The position numbers were made by a program, and so were the translations under genes. Source: Acidobacteriota bacterium (GTDB lineage Bacteria > Acidobacteriota > Holophagae > Acanthopleuribacterales > Acanthopleuribacteraceae). Taken from it: a stretch of DNA of 63,027 bases. Positions 42,709 to 52,168 of the stretch are shown piece by piece; the first letter of the stretch is position 1, and every line of letters starts with the position of its first letter. The stretch spans positions 1-63,027 of the forward strand of contig JASJCB010000020.1 in NCBI GenBank assembly GCA_030066195.1. Direction: 5' to 3'. Below the pieces are notes generated by a model. That model was not told where the DNA came from and ran no database searches. It was given only the letters and a program-made list of their open reading frames with translations.

Positions 42709-43980
42709 TCAGGTAACCACCGGGGCTTCCGTGCTGAATTCCTCGTAGATGCGGTTCACCACCACGTCCTTCATGGCCTGGACCGCGCGCCAGATGTCCT
42801 CGTAACTGGTATAAAGCGGCGGGATGCCCAGGCGGATGTTATCCGGGCGACGGAAGTCCGGCAACACGTTCTTCTTCTCGATCAGGGCGCGGTCGATGCG
42901 CAAGCCCTCGTCGTGACCCAGGGAGATATGCGGGCCGCGAACCGCCGGATCACGCGGGGAATTGAGCCGGAAGCCCAGGGGCTCCAATTCGCTTTCCCAG
43001 AGGTCGATCAGGTAGGCGCTCTGGTTCAGCGACTTCTGTCGGATATTGTCCATCCCCGCTTCCAGCAGCAGCGACAAGCCCGGTTCGATGGCGGTCAGCG
43101 ACAGGATGGACGGCGTGCCCGTGAGGAAGTGGCGGATGCCCTGCTCCGGTTCGTAATCCAGGGTGAACTGGAACAGGTTCTTCTGGCCCATCCACCCCGA
43201 AATCGGGTTTTCCAGGCGGTCTTGCAGGTCCTTGCGGACGTATAGAAACGCCGGCGCCCCAGGTCCGCCGTTGAGGTATTTGTAGGTGCAGCCCACGGCC
43301 AGGTCTACATCGCAGGCATTGAGGTGGATGGGTACCGCGCCGACGGAATGGCTGAGGTCCCACAAAACCATGGCGCCTTTTTCGTGGGCCCGGCGCGTGA
43401 TGAGTTCCATGTCGTAGGTGTAACTGCTTTTGAAGACAGTATGGGTCAGTGTCACCAGGGCAGTGTCTTCATCGATCGCATTCAGCAGTTTATCCAACGG
43501 GCCGTGGATGCCGTCGTCGGAATGCACCACTTCCAGGTGGCAGGGTCGGTCCAGCGACTTGATCACCCCTTGCATGATGTACAGATCGGAAGGAAAGTTG
43601 AGGTCGTCGGTGATGATCTTATGACGTCCCGCTTGATGACGCATGGCGCCCAGCCCCAGTTTGAACAAATTGACCGAGGTCGAGTCGGCCACCAGCATTT
43701 CACCCGAGGCGGCCCCCAGCAGTTCCGCAATCTTGTCGCCCACCCGTTGGGGGGCATCGAACCAGCCCTCGTTCCAACTGCGAATCAGGCGGTCGCCCCA
43801 TTCACGATCCACCAGTTCGTGAAGTTTGGCGTTGGTGGTCTTGGGCAGGCGGCCCAGCGAGTTGCCGTCCAAGTAGATCAACTCGTGATCCGGTACAACG
43901 AAACGGTGGCGGAAACCGGCCAGGTTATCGGCGCGATCACGCGCAAGGGCGTCTACAAGCCCCTCGGGTAAGGTGTTCAT
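42709..43980 (-). CDS. kynU: kynureninase
   Basis: A 423-residue PLP enzyme cleaving kynurenine (or 3-hydroxykynurenine) to anthranilate and alanine in tryptophan degradation. It shows the family order FVVPDHELIYLDGNSLGRLPK, EWGDRLIRSWNEGWFDAP, ADSTSVNLFKL (phosphate-binding), LWDLSHSVGAVPIHLN and the PLP lysine motif GCTYKYLNGGPGAPAF. The C-terminal RPDNIRLGIPPLYTSYEDIWRAV is also typical. Full length. No other kynurenine pathway gene is nearby, so it stands alone. Confidence 0.95.
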   Translation of the reverse strand: MNTLPEGLVDALARDRADNLAGFRHRFVVPDHELIYLDGNSLGRLPKTTNAKLHELVDREWGDRLIRSWNEGWFDAPQRVGDKIAELLGAASGEMLVADSTSVNLFKLGLGAMRHQAGRHKIITDDLNFPSDLYIMQGVIKSLDRPCHLEVVHSDDGIHGPLDKLLNAIDEDTALVTLTHTVFKSSYTYDMELITRRAHEKGAMVLWDLSHSVGAVPIHLNACDVDLAVGCTYKYLNGGPGAPAFLYVRKDLQDRLENPISGWMGQKNLFQFTLDYEPEQGIRHFLTGTPSILSLTAIEPGLSLLLEAGMDNIRQKSLNQSAYLIDLWESELEPLGFRLNSPRDPAVRGPHISLGHDEGLRIDRALIEKKNVLPDFRRPDNIRLGIPPLYTSYEDIWRAVQAMKDVVVNRIYEEFSTEAPVVT

Positions 43981-44113
43981 ACGATCCTCCGGAGTAGATA
44001 GGCGGATTTCACTCCGTCGGATGCGTCCCTCCCGCGGAGCTAGGGCGGCCCTTCTATCCTAACGGCGGTAGCCGCATTGAACAAGAGGGGAGCGGAAAAA
44101 AGTCGGCGAAGTT

Positions 44114-44827
44114 TCAGAACAGCTCCAACTGGTCGGGAGGCGTTTCTCGGGGTTCTTGCATGGGGGCGATGCATTGCGGGCCCTCGTTGCCCGCTTTGTT
44201 GACATAGTTGCCGACCCGGTAACCCGTGATCGATTCGTTGGGGCAGGGCTTCAACAGCGGTTGCAGTTTGCTGCTGTTCCGGTTGTTCAAATCGAGCCAG
44301 GCGTCGAAATGGTCTCGGCCCAGGATGACCGGCATGCGGTGGTGGACGGGACTCATGACGTCGTTGGCATCGGTCGTGATGATGGTGCAACTCCACAACT
44401 CCTCGCCGTGGGGACCGGTCCAGTGTTCCCAAAGACCGGCGAAGGCGAAGGGCGTATTGTCTTGCTGCGGCCGGAAGTACCAGGCCTGCTTATGCTTCCC
44501 CTTGCGTTCCCATTCGTAGAAGCCGCTTACGGGGATCAGGCAACGGCGATACTTGAAAGCGCCCCTGAAGCTGGGTTTCTCCCGCAGGGTTTCCGAGCGG
44601 GCGTTGGTCAGCTTGCTCGCAATCTTCATGTCTTTGGCCCACGGCGGCACCAGTCCCCAATAGAAGGAAGACGCGTGGTTGCCCGGCGCCTCGTTGTCCC
44701 GCATGATGCACAGCACCTCTTGCGTGGGCGCAATGTTATAGCGGGGTTTCACGTCCTGAAGGTTGTAGGCAAGAAAGAACTCGGCAATGGTTTGCGCCGG
44801 AAGTTCCAGACCGAAGCGACCGCACAT
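44114..44827 (-). CDS. yedK: SOS response-associated peptidase family protein (YedK/HMCES)
   Basis: A 237-residue SRAP protein. It starts MCGRF, so Cys2 becomes the N-terminal nucleophile that forms a thiazolidine crosslink to abasic sites in single-stranded DNA. The conserved NARSET (TNARSETL), FYEW (PVSGFYEWERKGKHKQ) and HHRMPVIL with the active-site His are all present. It protects abasic sites during replication. Monocistronic. Confidence 0.95.
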   Translation of the reverse strand: MCGRFGLELPAQTIAEFFLAYNLQDVKPRYNIAPTQEVLCIMRDNEAPGNHASSFYWGLVPPWAKDMKIASKLTNARSETLREKPSFRGAFKYRRCLIPVSGFYEWERKGKHKQAWYFRPQQDNTPFAFAGLWEHWTGPHGEELWSCTIITTDANDVMSPVHHRMPVILGRDHFDAWLDLNNRNSSKLQPLLKPCPNESITGYRVGNYVNKAGNEGPQCIAPMQEPRETPPDQLELF

Positions 44828-44872
44828 GACAACACCTCCATGCCCACATTATAAACAATCCTGCCGCGGCGG

Positions 44873-47278
44873 TTAGTTATTCAGGATATCGGTCACCGAT
44901 TGTTCCGGCCAGGTCTCGGGGGAGAAAGGCAACGCAGCGGCCACGGGCTCCAGCGGCCAGAAAACCGGGATCAGGATGACCATCAGGGTGATGATCAACA
45001 GGGTAAGCGGCGTACCTACCTTCAGGTAATCCATGGGTTTGTAGCCGCCGACCCCCATCACCAGCAGGTTCGCCTTGTGGCTGAAGGGCGTCATGAACGC
45101 GGCCGAGGCGGACAAGCTGATGCCCATGATCAGGGGGTAAGGCGAGATGCCCAGTTTCGCCGCCGTTTGCAGCGCAACAGGAGCCAGGACAACCACGGCC
45201 GGCGCACCGTCCAGGGTTTGGCTGAGCAGGCTGGCCAGACAGAATAATCCGGCCAGGATGGCGTAAATCCCCCAGGGACCGGCCATGTCCAAAACGAATT
45301 GGGAGATCAAGGTCGCTGCACCGCTGTCTTCCAAGGCAAGGCCCACCGGCAGGATGGAGGCCACCAGGAACAGGGTGCGCCATTCCACGCTGCGATAGGC
45401 TTCTTCCATGGTAATGGCGCCCGACAGCACCACGGCCACCGCGGCCATGAAGGAGGCCACCGCCACCGGTTGGACGCGCGTCACCACCAGGACGATCATC
45501 AGCAGCAGGGCGCCCATGGCCCAGCCGGATTTATCCCAGCGGCGCGGCTCCTGAACCGAGGCGGAAAGGGTGACGAAGTCGGGATCGGAGCCGAACAAGT
45601 TGATGCGCTTCCAGCTGCCCTGTAACAGCAGGGCATCGCCGGTCTTCAGCGGAATGTGGGCGATTTCCTTGTGTAGGGGCCGGCCGTCGTGCCAAATGGC
45701 CAGGACCTGAAGATCGTACTTATCGCGGAAATTGAGCTGGGCAAGGGTTTTGCCAACCACGCCGGAACGCGGCGACAGGGTGGCTTCGATCACGCCCACA
45801 TCTTCCGATTGTAATTCGGAAGGCCGCACGTCGTCGCCCAGGACCACCTTGCCCATTTTGATCAGGCCGTCCACGCGCTCGCGCTCGCCGGTCACGAAGA
45901 TCTGATCCTCGGCCTGAATGCGGTAGTAGGGTCCCAGCTCGATTTCGATTTCCTCATCGCGAATAACGCCGACTACGCTCAAACCCAGGAACTCGCCGAT
46001 GCGGCTTTCCCCTAAACTCTCGCCCACCATGGGGGAGCCGTGGGGAATGGTCAGCACGAAAACATGGGACAGGAATGAGCGCAACGTGTCCTGGGGTACC
46101 TTGCGCATGGAGAAATCGCCGTGCGTTTTGACCTTGCGCAGGTTGGTATCGGCGCGCATGGCAATCAAGAGTTCGTCGTCTACCTGTAGGGTTTCGCCCA
46201 CGATCTCGCGCAGGATCAACTGGTCGTTGCGGATGATGCCCACGGTGAACATGTGGTAGCGATGCCGAAAATCGGTAGAGCGCAAGGATTCGCCGATCAG
46301 AGAGGACTCGGGACCAATGATGCCGGAGATGAGCCGAACCTGCTCGCCGGCCTTGCGGAAATGATGGTCCTCGCTTTCGGAGATAGTGACATTGGCCATG
46401 TTGAGCAGGTTTTCCAGTTCCTCGCTATGGCCTTTGACGACCAGCTCATCATTGGCCTGCAATACGGTTTCCGCCGTCGGCGCCAGTTTCTTCTCGCCGT
46501 GCCGGATGATGCCCACGACCTGGATGCCCAACACGGCGCCGATACGCGCCTGCCTCAGGGTAAGGCCCTCCAACTTGGAATGGGGTGGGATCTTAAGGGT
46601 GGTCAGGTACTCCTGAAGCTGATAGACCTTGGCCAGGTCGCGCATTTCCGAATGGTCGCTGACCTTGTTATCCGGCAGGAAACGGCGTCCGATGAGGACC
46701 ATATAGGTAATGCCGGCGGCGAGGATGATCAGGCCCAGCGACGAGAAGTCAAACAGTGAAAAGCCTTCCATGCCGCGTTTCTCGAAGACCTCGGCGGCCA
46801 GAATATTGGGCGGCGTGCCCACCATGGTAATGGTGCCGCCAAGAACCGTACCGAAAGAGAGCGGCATAAACAAACGGGAGGGCGAGATATGGGCCTTCTT
46901 GCAAAGACTGGCCACCGCGGGCAGCAAAACAGCCGTCGCGGCCACATTGTTCATAAACGCGGAAAGCAAGCCCGCCACGCCCATCACTGCAATCATCAGC
47001 GGCACTTCGCGACTGCCCACCATGCGATGAATCCGGGTGCCGATGATATCGGCCAGACCGGTTTTGCGCAAGGCGCCGCTGACGAAGAAAATGGAAAGCA
47101 TGGTAATGACCGCTGCCGATGAAAACCCCATAAACGCATTATCGGCCGAGACATAACCGAACACCACCAGCGTCAGCAGGCCGATGAACGCGGTCAGGTC
47201 CACCGGCAGCTTCTCGGTGAAGAAGAAATAGGCCATCGAGACCAATAAAAAGAAAAGAAACAGGATTTCCAAAGTCAT
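44873..47278 (-). CDS. SLC13-type transporter with RCK_C domains
   Basis: An 801-residue membrane transporter of the SLC13/ArsB-like superfamily. It has about 12 membrane helices in two halves: residues 1-190 (FMNNVAATAVLLPAVASL and GTPPNILAAEVFEKRG, the dicarboxylate/sulfate-type SNT-like motif) and 600-790 (SQTLDGAPAVVVLAPVALQTA, SASAAFMTPFSHKANLLVMGVGGY). Between them are four TrkA-C (RCK_C) domains with LEGLTLRQARIGAVLGIQVVGIIR-type repeats. Such proteins often carry sulfate or other anions, driven by Na+; the substrate here is not determinable. The start at 47278 is taken for the hydrophobic MTLEILFLFFLL; the frame is open 13 codons further. Confidence 0.82.
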   Translation of the reverse strand: MTLEILFLFFLLVSMAYFFFTEKLPVDLTAFIGLLTLVVFGYVSADNAFMGFSSAAVITMLSIFFVSGALRKTGLADIIGTRIHRMVGSREVPLMIAVMGVAGLLSAFMNNVAATAVLLPAVASLCKKAHISPSRLFMPLSFGTVLGGTITMVGTPPNILAAEVFEKRGMEGFSLFDFSSLGLIILAAGITYMVLIGRRFLPDNKVSDHSEMRDLAKVYQLQEYLTTLKIPPHSKLEGLTLRQARIGAVLGIQVVGIIRHGEKKLAPTAETVLQANDELVVKGHSEELENLLNMANVTISESEDHHFRKAGEQVRLISGIIGPESSLIGESLRSTDFRHRYHMFTVGIIRNDQLILREIVGETLQVDDELLIAMRADTNLRKVKTHGDFSMRKVPQDTLRSFLSHVFVLTIPHGSPMVGESLGESRIGEFLGLSVVGVIRDEEIEIELGPYYRIQAEDQIFVTGERERVDGLIKMGKVVLGDDVRPSELQSEDVGVIEATLSPRSGVVGKTLAQLNFRDKYDLQVLAIWHDGRPLHKEIAHIPLKTGDALLLQGSWKRINLFGSDPDFVTLSASVQEPRRWDKSGWAMGALLLMIVLVVTRVQPVAVASFMAAVAVVLSGAITMEEAYRSVEWRTLFLVASILPVGLALEDSGAATLISQFVLDMAGPWGIYAILAGLFCLASLLSQTLDGAPAVVVLAPVALQTAAKLGISPYPLIMGISLSASAAFMTPFSHKANLLVMGVGGYKPMDYLKVGTPLTLLIITLMVILIPVFWPLEPVAAALPFSPETWPEQSVTDILNN

Positions 47279-47391
47279 ACGCGATATTCTACCCCAAACG
47301 GTTACCACTGTGCACAAATAATGTGGTGATACCGCCCCGCGGCTTTTCCGTGCTTTATATCATGAATCGCATGTCCGGGACCGATGAGTAT

Positions 47392-47421
47392 TTGACAGCT
47401 CGTGCAAGCCTTTGGCAAAAT
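47392..47421 (+). promoter_or_regulatory. promoter of the 47451-48703 unit
   Basis: TTGACA (47392-47397), an 18-base spacer and CAAAAT (47416-47421); predicted start near 47428, about 23 bases before the first ATG. Confidence 0.45.
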
Positions 47422-47450
47422 GAGCAATTGCTTAGAGGGAGGCAACTCGC

Positions 47451-47873
47451 ATGACCGACTACGTCCCCCTGCCCGATTGGCCCGACCCGGACCAGTTAAT
47501 GTTTCGCAAGGTGAATAGGGACTGGACTTTGGACGAATTGCTGACGCAAGAGGGTTGGTTTCCATTTTCGGATGTCATGAAACTGCTGGATGTCATGGGA
47601 ACCTCAAAGCACGACCAGATCTTGGGGCAACGCGAGAAGCTGATCAATATCGGCCAGGACCCCACGGTCACCATGGGTTTGAAACAATTCGGTCAGCGGT
47701 TATGGGCCAATATGCCGGTGTTCAGCCGATGGTTCCGCAAGAACGAATCCATCTGGCTGGAACGCATCCCTCGCAATTGGACGTTGGATAATTTCCTCAA
47801 GCAGGAACGCGGGGCGGTCTCCTTGAAGCGCCGCCTGGACGGATTGGACAGGGGGCTGAAGAGGAACACATGA
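47451..47873 (+). CDS. hypothetical protein coupled to the PEP-synthase regulator
   Basis: A 140-residue soluble protein with two similar halves: FRKVNRDWTLDELLTQEGWFPFSDVMKLL and WLERIPRNWTLDNFLKQERGAVSLKRRL. It has no signal peptide or membrane segment, and I do not recognise the family. AGAGGGAGGCAACTCGC precedes the ATG. Its stop overlaps the start of the next gene by four bases, so it may influence that protein or be translated with it. Confidence 0.6.
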   Translation: MTDYVPLPDWPDPDQLMFRKVNRDWTLDELLTQEGWFPFSDVMKLLDVMGTSKHDQILGQREKLINIGQDPTVTMGLKQFGQRLWANMPVFSRWFRKNESIWLERIPRNWTLDNFLKQERGAVSLKRRLDGLDRGLKRNT

Positions 47874-48703
47874 GCCAAACCAACCGGTACTTTTTTATTG
47901 TCTCCGACGGCAGCGGCGAGACGGCCGTCAATTTATTGCGCGCTTTGTTGACCCAGTTTTCGGAAGAGTACGCCATCTTTACCAGACGTTATCCCAAAAT
48001 CAAGGACGTCTATCAGGTCAACAAGGTGCTGAACGGCGCCATGCAGGTAGACGGGCCGGTGTTCGTTTCCTACACCCTGGTCAACAAAGAGCTGCGCCGA
48101 TATATGAACGAACAACTCGTAGAGCGCGGGTTGCGCGGCTTGGACCTGTTCAGTACCCCGCTTCAGGTGCTTTCGGATTTCCTGGGTTCGGAGCCGGAGG
48201 AAAACCCGGACAAGTTCCACGGGGTCAACGAGCAGTATTTCAAGCGCATGGAAGCCATCGAATTCACCCTCAAACACGACGACGGCAAGCGCCTGCTGGG
48301 CTTGGACGAGGCCGATATCGTGTTGGTGGGCGTGTCCCGCGCGGGAAAAACGCCGCTCAGCATGTACTTGTCCCTGTACGGGTACAAGGTGGTCAATATT
48401 CCATTGGCCAAGGGTGTGAAGCCGCCGCCGGAGCTGGATGAGATCAACCAGCGCAAGGTCGTGGCCTTGACCATCGATCCCATGCGCCTGGCCGAGGTTC
48501 GCAAGCGGCGTATGACCGGTCTCGCGATCAACCAGTCCGACTATTGCGACCCCAATGCGATCTTCGAAGAGATCGAAGAAGTCGATGCCTACTTCCGGCG
48601 GCATCGTCGCTGGCCGGTGATCGATGTGACCAATCGATCCATCGAGGAAACCGCCGGCCTGGTCCGTGACAAGGTCTTCGGACGCGACCGGCGGATCAAT
48701 TGA
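47870..48703 (+). CDS. ppsR: PEP synthase/PPDK regulatory protein (bifunctional kinase/pyrophosphorylase, DUF299)
   Basis: A 277-residue DUF299 protein. The family phosphorylates and dephosphorylates a Thr on PEP synthase (PSRP) or pyruvate phosphate dikinase (PDRP), using ADP as donor. FIVSDGSGETAVNLLRALLTQF (N-terminal signature), GVSRAGKTPLSMYLSLYGYKVVNIPL (P-loop near residue 155) and the GLAINQSDYCDP/DVTNRSIEETA end are diagnostic. The target enzyme gene is not in the window, so PSRP and PDRP types cannot be separated. Confidence 0.9.
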   Translation: MSQTNRYFFIVSDGSGETAVNLLRALLTQFSEEYAIFTRRYPKIKDVYQVNKVLNGAMQVDGPVFVSYTLVNKELRRYMNEQLVERGLRGLDLFSTPLQVLSDFLGSEPEENPDKFHGVNEQYFKRMEAIEFTLKHDDGKRLLGLDEADIVLVGVSRAGKTPLSMYLSLYGYKVVNIPLAKGVKPPPELDEINQRKVVALTIDPMRLAEVRKRRMTGLAINQSDYCDPNAIFEEIEEVDAYFRRHRRWPVIDVTNRSIEETAGLVRDKVFGRDRRIN

Positions 48704-48715
48704 TGGGATTGCGGT

Positions 48716-50791
48716 TTAGTCGATCTTGAAGTGGCTGTCGTCCAACTTCTGATTGACCGTGATTTTTTCGACGAGCATTTCGAAGCTCTGCGGGCCGCGG
48801 GTGATGGTGCGGGCGAAGGGCACCTTGATGCCTTCCACCTCGCGATAGTCGGAAACGACCGCAACCTGCTTGACCTCGCCCATGGGGCTCTTCAGGGTGG
48901 ATTCGGTGCGCACCAACAGACCGCTTTCGGCGTCGTACCAGCGGTGGACGATATCGCCGTTCTTCTGATGCACTTCCAGGTGGTAGACGTCTTTGCCGTC
49001 CACCTGCTCCACCCCGTTCAACTTGAGCTCGAAGTAGGGATTGTCATAGTTCATCTCGGGAACCGGTACGGAAGACCATTTGGCGTTTTCCAGGGTCGCC
49101 TCGTCCATGGGCATTTTCTGGCCCATTTGAAGGTTGACGCCCTTTACGCCGTCAAAGATCTGGCCGCCCATCACCTGGCCGTTCATCAACATTTGCACGC
49201 TCATCTGGTTGGGCGCGCGGAAGCGGTTGATCATTTGGATGCTTTGAGGACCCATCTTCAAGACGCTTTCCATGGTCAGGTCTTGAATGGCGCCAATGCG
49301 CTCCTTACCGCCGCAGGCTTCCAGGTGACGGTCGATCACGGACCGAGCGGTCACGCCGGCGGGAACCGCTTTGGTCTTGGGCGCCGTGTAGGGATTGCCG
49401 TAGTTGTCGAAGCGGTGAACCTCGCCGTATTCGGCCAGCTCTTCAGCCAAAAGTTCCGCATCGCCCACCGCGATGATCCAACTGTTCGCGGGCATGATGT
49501 ATTCGCGAGCCATGGCTTGCACCGTGTCCACATCCACCTTGGCAATGTTCTTGAGATAGTTGTCGTAATAATCGCGCGGCATGTTGTAGCGCTCGATGTT
49601 GATGGCGAAGGTAGCCATCCGGCCGGGGTTTTCCAGGCCCAGCGCAAAATTGCCGGTCAGGTAGTTCTTGACCAGGTCCAATTCCTCTTGAGGAACCTTC
49701 TCGTCGCGGATACGGTTCATCTCGTAGAGGAATTCCTTGACCGCGCCCTTGCTGACCTCGTTCCGCACGGAAGCCGACGCCGTGAAGCTGCTCACCAACC
49801 GATCGGCCGACAGGCTGCTGTAGGCGCCGTAGGTATAACCCTTATCCTCGCGCAGGTTTTTGAAAAGACGGAAGGAACCGCCCCCCAGCACCGTATTGGT
49901 GACGGAGGCGGGGAGGGCATTCGGCGTCCCGGGCTTCAGAACCACGGGGTGGGTCACACTGAGCGCGGTTTGTACGGCCCCGTCTTTGTGGACCACGGCG
50001 ACCTTGGTCTTCTCCGGCGGCTTGGGCACGGGGTATGAATGCTTGGGCACATCGCCCCGTTTCCAATTACCGAAGTACTTCTTGATCCATTTTTTGGCCT
50101 CGGCCGGATTGGTGTCGCCGACAACGGCCAGGTAGGCGACATTGGGACGCCAATAGGTTTTGTAGTAGTTGAGACAGTGCTCGCGGGTAATATTGGCCAC
50201 GCTTTCTTCCGTGGTGACCTGACCGTAGGGATGGTCCTTGCCATAAACCAAAACGGATCTCAGGTTGGCGGCAATCGTATTGGGATCATCCTTGGAAGAG
50301 CGGATACCGTCGGCAAGGTCCTTTTTGATTTTTTGGAACTCTTCTTCCGGCATGGTTGCGTTCATGGTCATATCGGCCATCAGCTCGAGAACGGTTTCGC
50401 TATATTTCTTGAGCGAACTGCCGGAGACCGAAGCACTGCCGGCAAACAGGGAGGCGCCGATGAAGTCGACCGCGTCGTCGATTTCCTGCTTGGTGCGGGT
50501 GGTAGTGCCCCGGCGCAGCAGTTGTCCGGCGGCGCTCAGGTAACCGGCGGCATCGCCCTCGTGGATGGGGTCCAAATCGAGTATCAGGCTGAAGGAAACC
50601 CGGGGTAATTTATTGTTCTCGACCACGAAGACCTTGAGGCCGTTGTCCAGTTGGAAGGTTGCGTAATCGCCCAGCTTGATTTCGGGAGCGGGCCCGGGCT
50701 GCGGCACCTTGCTGCGGTCCAGCTTTTTGTCCGCCTGGGCGGGCAGCAGCAGGAACAGGGAGATGGATAAAAGGGAAAACAGGCGTTTCAT
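48716..50791 (-). CDS. M16 peptidase-like protein, probably non-catalytic, with C-terminal extra domain
   Basis: A 691-residue exported protein (signal peptide MKRLFSLLSISLFLLLPAQA). Residues 40-460 are two M16 domains: YATFQLDNGLKVFVVENNKLPRVSF, YKTYWRPNVAYLAVVGDTNPAEAK and SFTASASVRNEVSKGAVKEFL. At the zinc site HxxEH is replaced (DPIHEGDAAGYLSAAGQLL), so it is likely the inactive partner of the catalytic subunit next door. Residues 480-691 are an added beta-rich domain (AIQDLTMESVLKMGPQSIQM, DGKDVYHLEVHQKNGDIVHRWYD) like LolA/outer-membrane lipoprotein carrier folds. Its ATG shares one base with the upstream gene's stop. Confidence 0.82.
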   Translation of the reverse strand: MKRLFSLLSISLFLLLPAQADKKLDRSKVPQPGPAPEIKLGDYATFQLDNGLKVFVVENNKLPRVSFSLILDLDPIHEGDAAGYLSAAGQLLRRGTTTRTKQEIDDAVDFIGASLFAGSASVSGSSLKKYSETVLELMADMTMNATMPEEEFQKIKKDLADGIRSSKDDPNTIAANLRSVLVYGKDHPYGQVTTEESVANITREHCLNYYKTYWRPNVAYLAVVGDTNPAEAKKWIKKYFGNWKRGDVPKHSYPVPKPPEKTKVAVVHKDGAVQTALSVTHPVVLKPGTPNALPASVTNTVLGGGSFRLFKNLREDKGYTYGAYSSLSADRLVSSFTASASVRNEVSKGAVKEFLYEMNRIRDEKVPQEELDLVKNYLTGNFALGLENPGRMATFAINIERYNMPRDYYDNYLKNIAKVDVDTVQAMAREYIMPANSWIIAVGDAELLAEELAEYGEVHRFDNYGNPYTAPKTKAVPAGVTARSVIDRHLEACGGKERIGAIQDLTMESVLKMGPQSIQMINRFRAPNQMSVQMLMNGQVMGGQIFDGVKGVNLQMGQKMPMDEATLENAKWSSVPVPEMNYDNPYFELKLNGVEQVDGKDVYHLEVHQKNGDIVHRWYDAESGLLVRTESTLKSPMGEVKQVAVVSDYREVEGIKVPFARTITRGPQSFEMLVEKITVNQKLDDSHFKID

Positions 50792-52113
50792 TACGGGCCC
50801 TCCTTCTGCATGGATTTGGGCTGGTAGTAAAGAACCACCCGGTTTTCTTTGATCAGGTACTCGCGCGCCACGCGCTGGATGTCTTCCACGGTTACTTTCA
50901 GGTACCGCTTCAGCTCGGTGTTGATGAGCCCGGCATCACCGTAAAAGGTATGGTAATCGGCCAGGGAGCCGGCAATCCCCGAAAGGCTGCTGTTGGCGGA
51001 GACGAAATCGTTTTCCATCTGGTTGCGAATTTTTTGGAACTCCCGTTCCGTGATGGGCGTGTTCTTGACCTTCTCCACCTCGGCCTCGATAGCGGCCTCG
51101 AGCGCTTCCGGTTCCACACCCATACTGCAGATGCCGAACATGATGGAAACACCGGTATGTTCCATGGGAAAGGGGAAGGCGCCGGTGAACAGGGCTTTCT
51201 GCTGGTTGTCTTTGATTTCGCGATTCAGGCGCGAGCTTTGACCGCGGGAAAGCAGGGTCATCAGCATGTCTACCGCGTAGAAATCCGGGGTCCCCCGCGG
51301 CGGGATGCGATAGGTCATGATCACGGCGGGCAGTTGAATGTTGTCGTAGATCACATCCCGGATTTCACCGGGATTCATGGGTTCCTGGATCTTCTTGCGC
51401 TCGATTTCCTTGCCCCGGGGTATATCGCCGAAGTATTTTTTGACCAGCTTTTTGGTCTTGCGCACATTCAGATCGCCTGCAATGGAAAGCACCGCGTTGT
51501 TGGGGACGTAGTACTTCTCGTAAAAAGCGATGAACTCGTCCAGGGTGGCCGCGTTGATGTGGTCCAGGGACCCGATCGGCGTCCAGTTGTAGGGATGTTT
51601 TTGGAAGGCGCGCTTCATGGTCTCTTCCATCATGGTGCCGTAGGGGCGGTTGTCCACGCGCAGGCGGCGTTCTTCCTTGACCACCTCTCGCTGTGTTTCC
51701 ACGCCTTCCTGAAGGATATTGGCGTGCAGCATGCGTTCGCTTTCCAACCACAGGCCCAGTTCCAACTGGTTGGACGGCAGAGTCTCGTAATAAAGCGTGC
51801 GGTCCTGGTCGGTCGTGGCGTTATTGGTGCCGCCCGCGTTCTGCAGGTGGCGATCGAAGTCGCCGCGGCCCATATGCTTGGAACCCTCGAACAAAAGGTG
51901 TTCGAAGAAATGGGCGAATCCCGTTCGGTCAGGGTCTTCGTCCTTGGAGCCCACGTGGTAGGTGACCGTAACGGCCACAATGGGCTTGCTGCGATCCTCG
52001 TGCAGGATCACATGCAACCCGTTAGATAGGGTAAATTCGGTGTATTTGATATTCTGTGCGGCGGCGGGGAGGCAAAGACACAGAAACATCAAAACCGGGA
52101 GAGTCGGTCTCAT
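50791..52113 (-). CDS. M16 zinc peptidase, catalytic subunit
   Basis: A 440-residue exported M16B peptidase: signal peptide MRPTLPVLMFLCLCLPAAAQ, then YTEFTLSNGLHVILHEDRSKPIVAV and the inverted zinc motif HFFEH in TGFAHFFEHLLFEGSKHM, with the distal Glu in ETQREVVKEERRLR. It degrades periplasmic peptides or processes proteins. The start at 52113 is supported by GGAGGAAACCG. It pairs with the non-catalytic homologue immediately downstream (stop and start share a base), the usual heterodimer arrangement. Confidence 0.9.
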   Translation of the reverse strand: MRPTLPVLMFLCLCLPAAAQNIKYTEFTLSNGLHVILHEDRSKPIVAVTVTYHVGSKDEDPDRTGFAHFFEHLLFEGSKHMGRGDFDRHLQNAGGTNNATTDQDRTLYYETLPSNQLELGLWLESERMLHANILQEGVETQREVVKEERRLRVDNRPYGTMMEETMKRAFQKHPYNWTPIGSLDHINAATLDEFIAFYEKYYVPNNAVLSIAGDLNVRKTKKLVKKYFGDIPRGKEIERKKIQEPMNPGEIRDVIYDNIQLPAVIMTYRIPPRGTPDFYAVDMLMTLLSRGQSSRLNREIKDNQQKALFTGAFPFPMEHTGVSIMFGICSMGVEPEALEAAIEAEVEKVKNTPITEREFQKIRNQMENDFVSANSSLSGIAGSLADYHTFYGDAGLINTELKRYLKVTVEDIQRVAREYLIKENRVVLYYQPKSMQKEGP

Positions 52114-52168
52114 CGGTTTCCTCCAACTAATGTTAAGGCGGCCGGACGTGTCCGGCATAATTGCGGAA

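Noticed and set aside
47409..47430. Sigma-54 (-24/-12) promoter before the hypothetical gene at 47451
   Set aside because: TGGCAAAATGAGCA has GG and GC ten bases apart instead of twelve; a sigma-70-type TTGACA/CAAAAT pair fits better.
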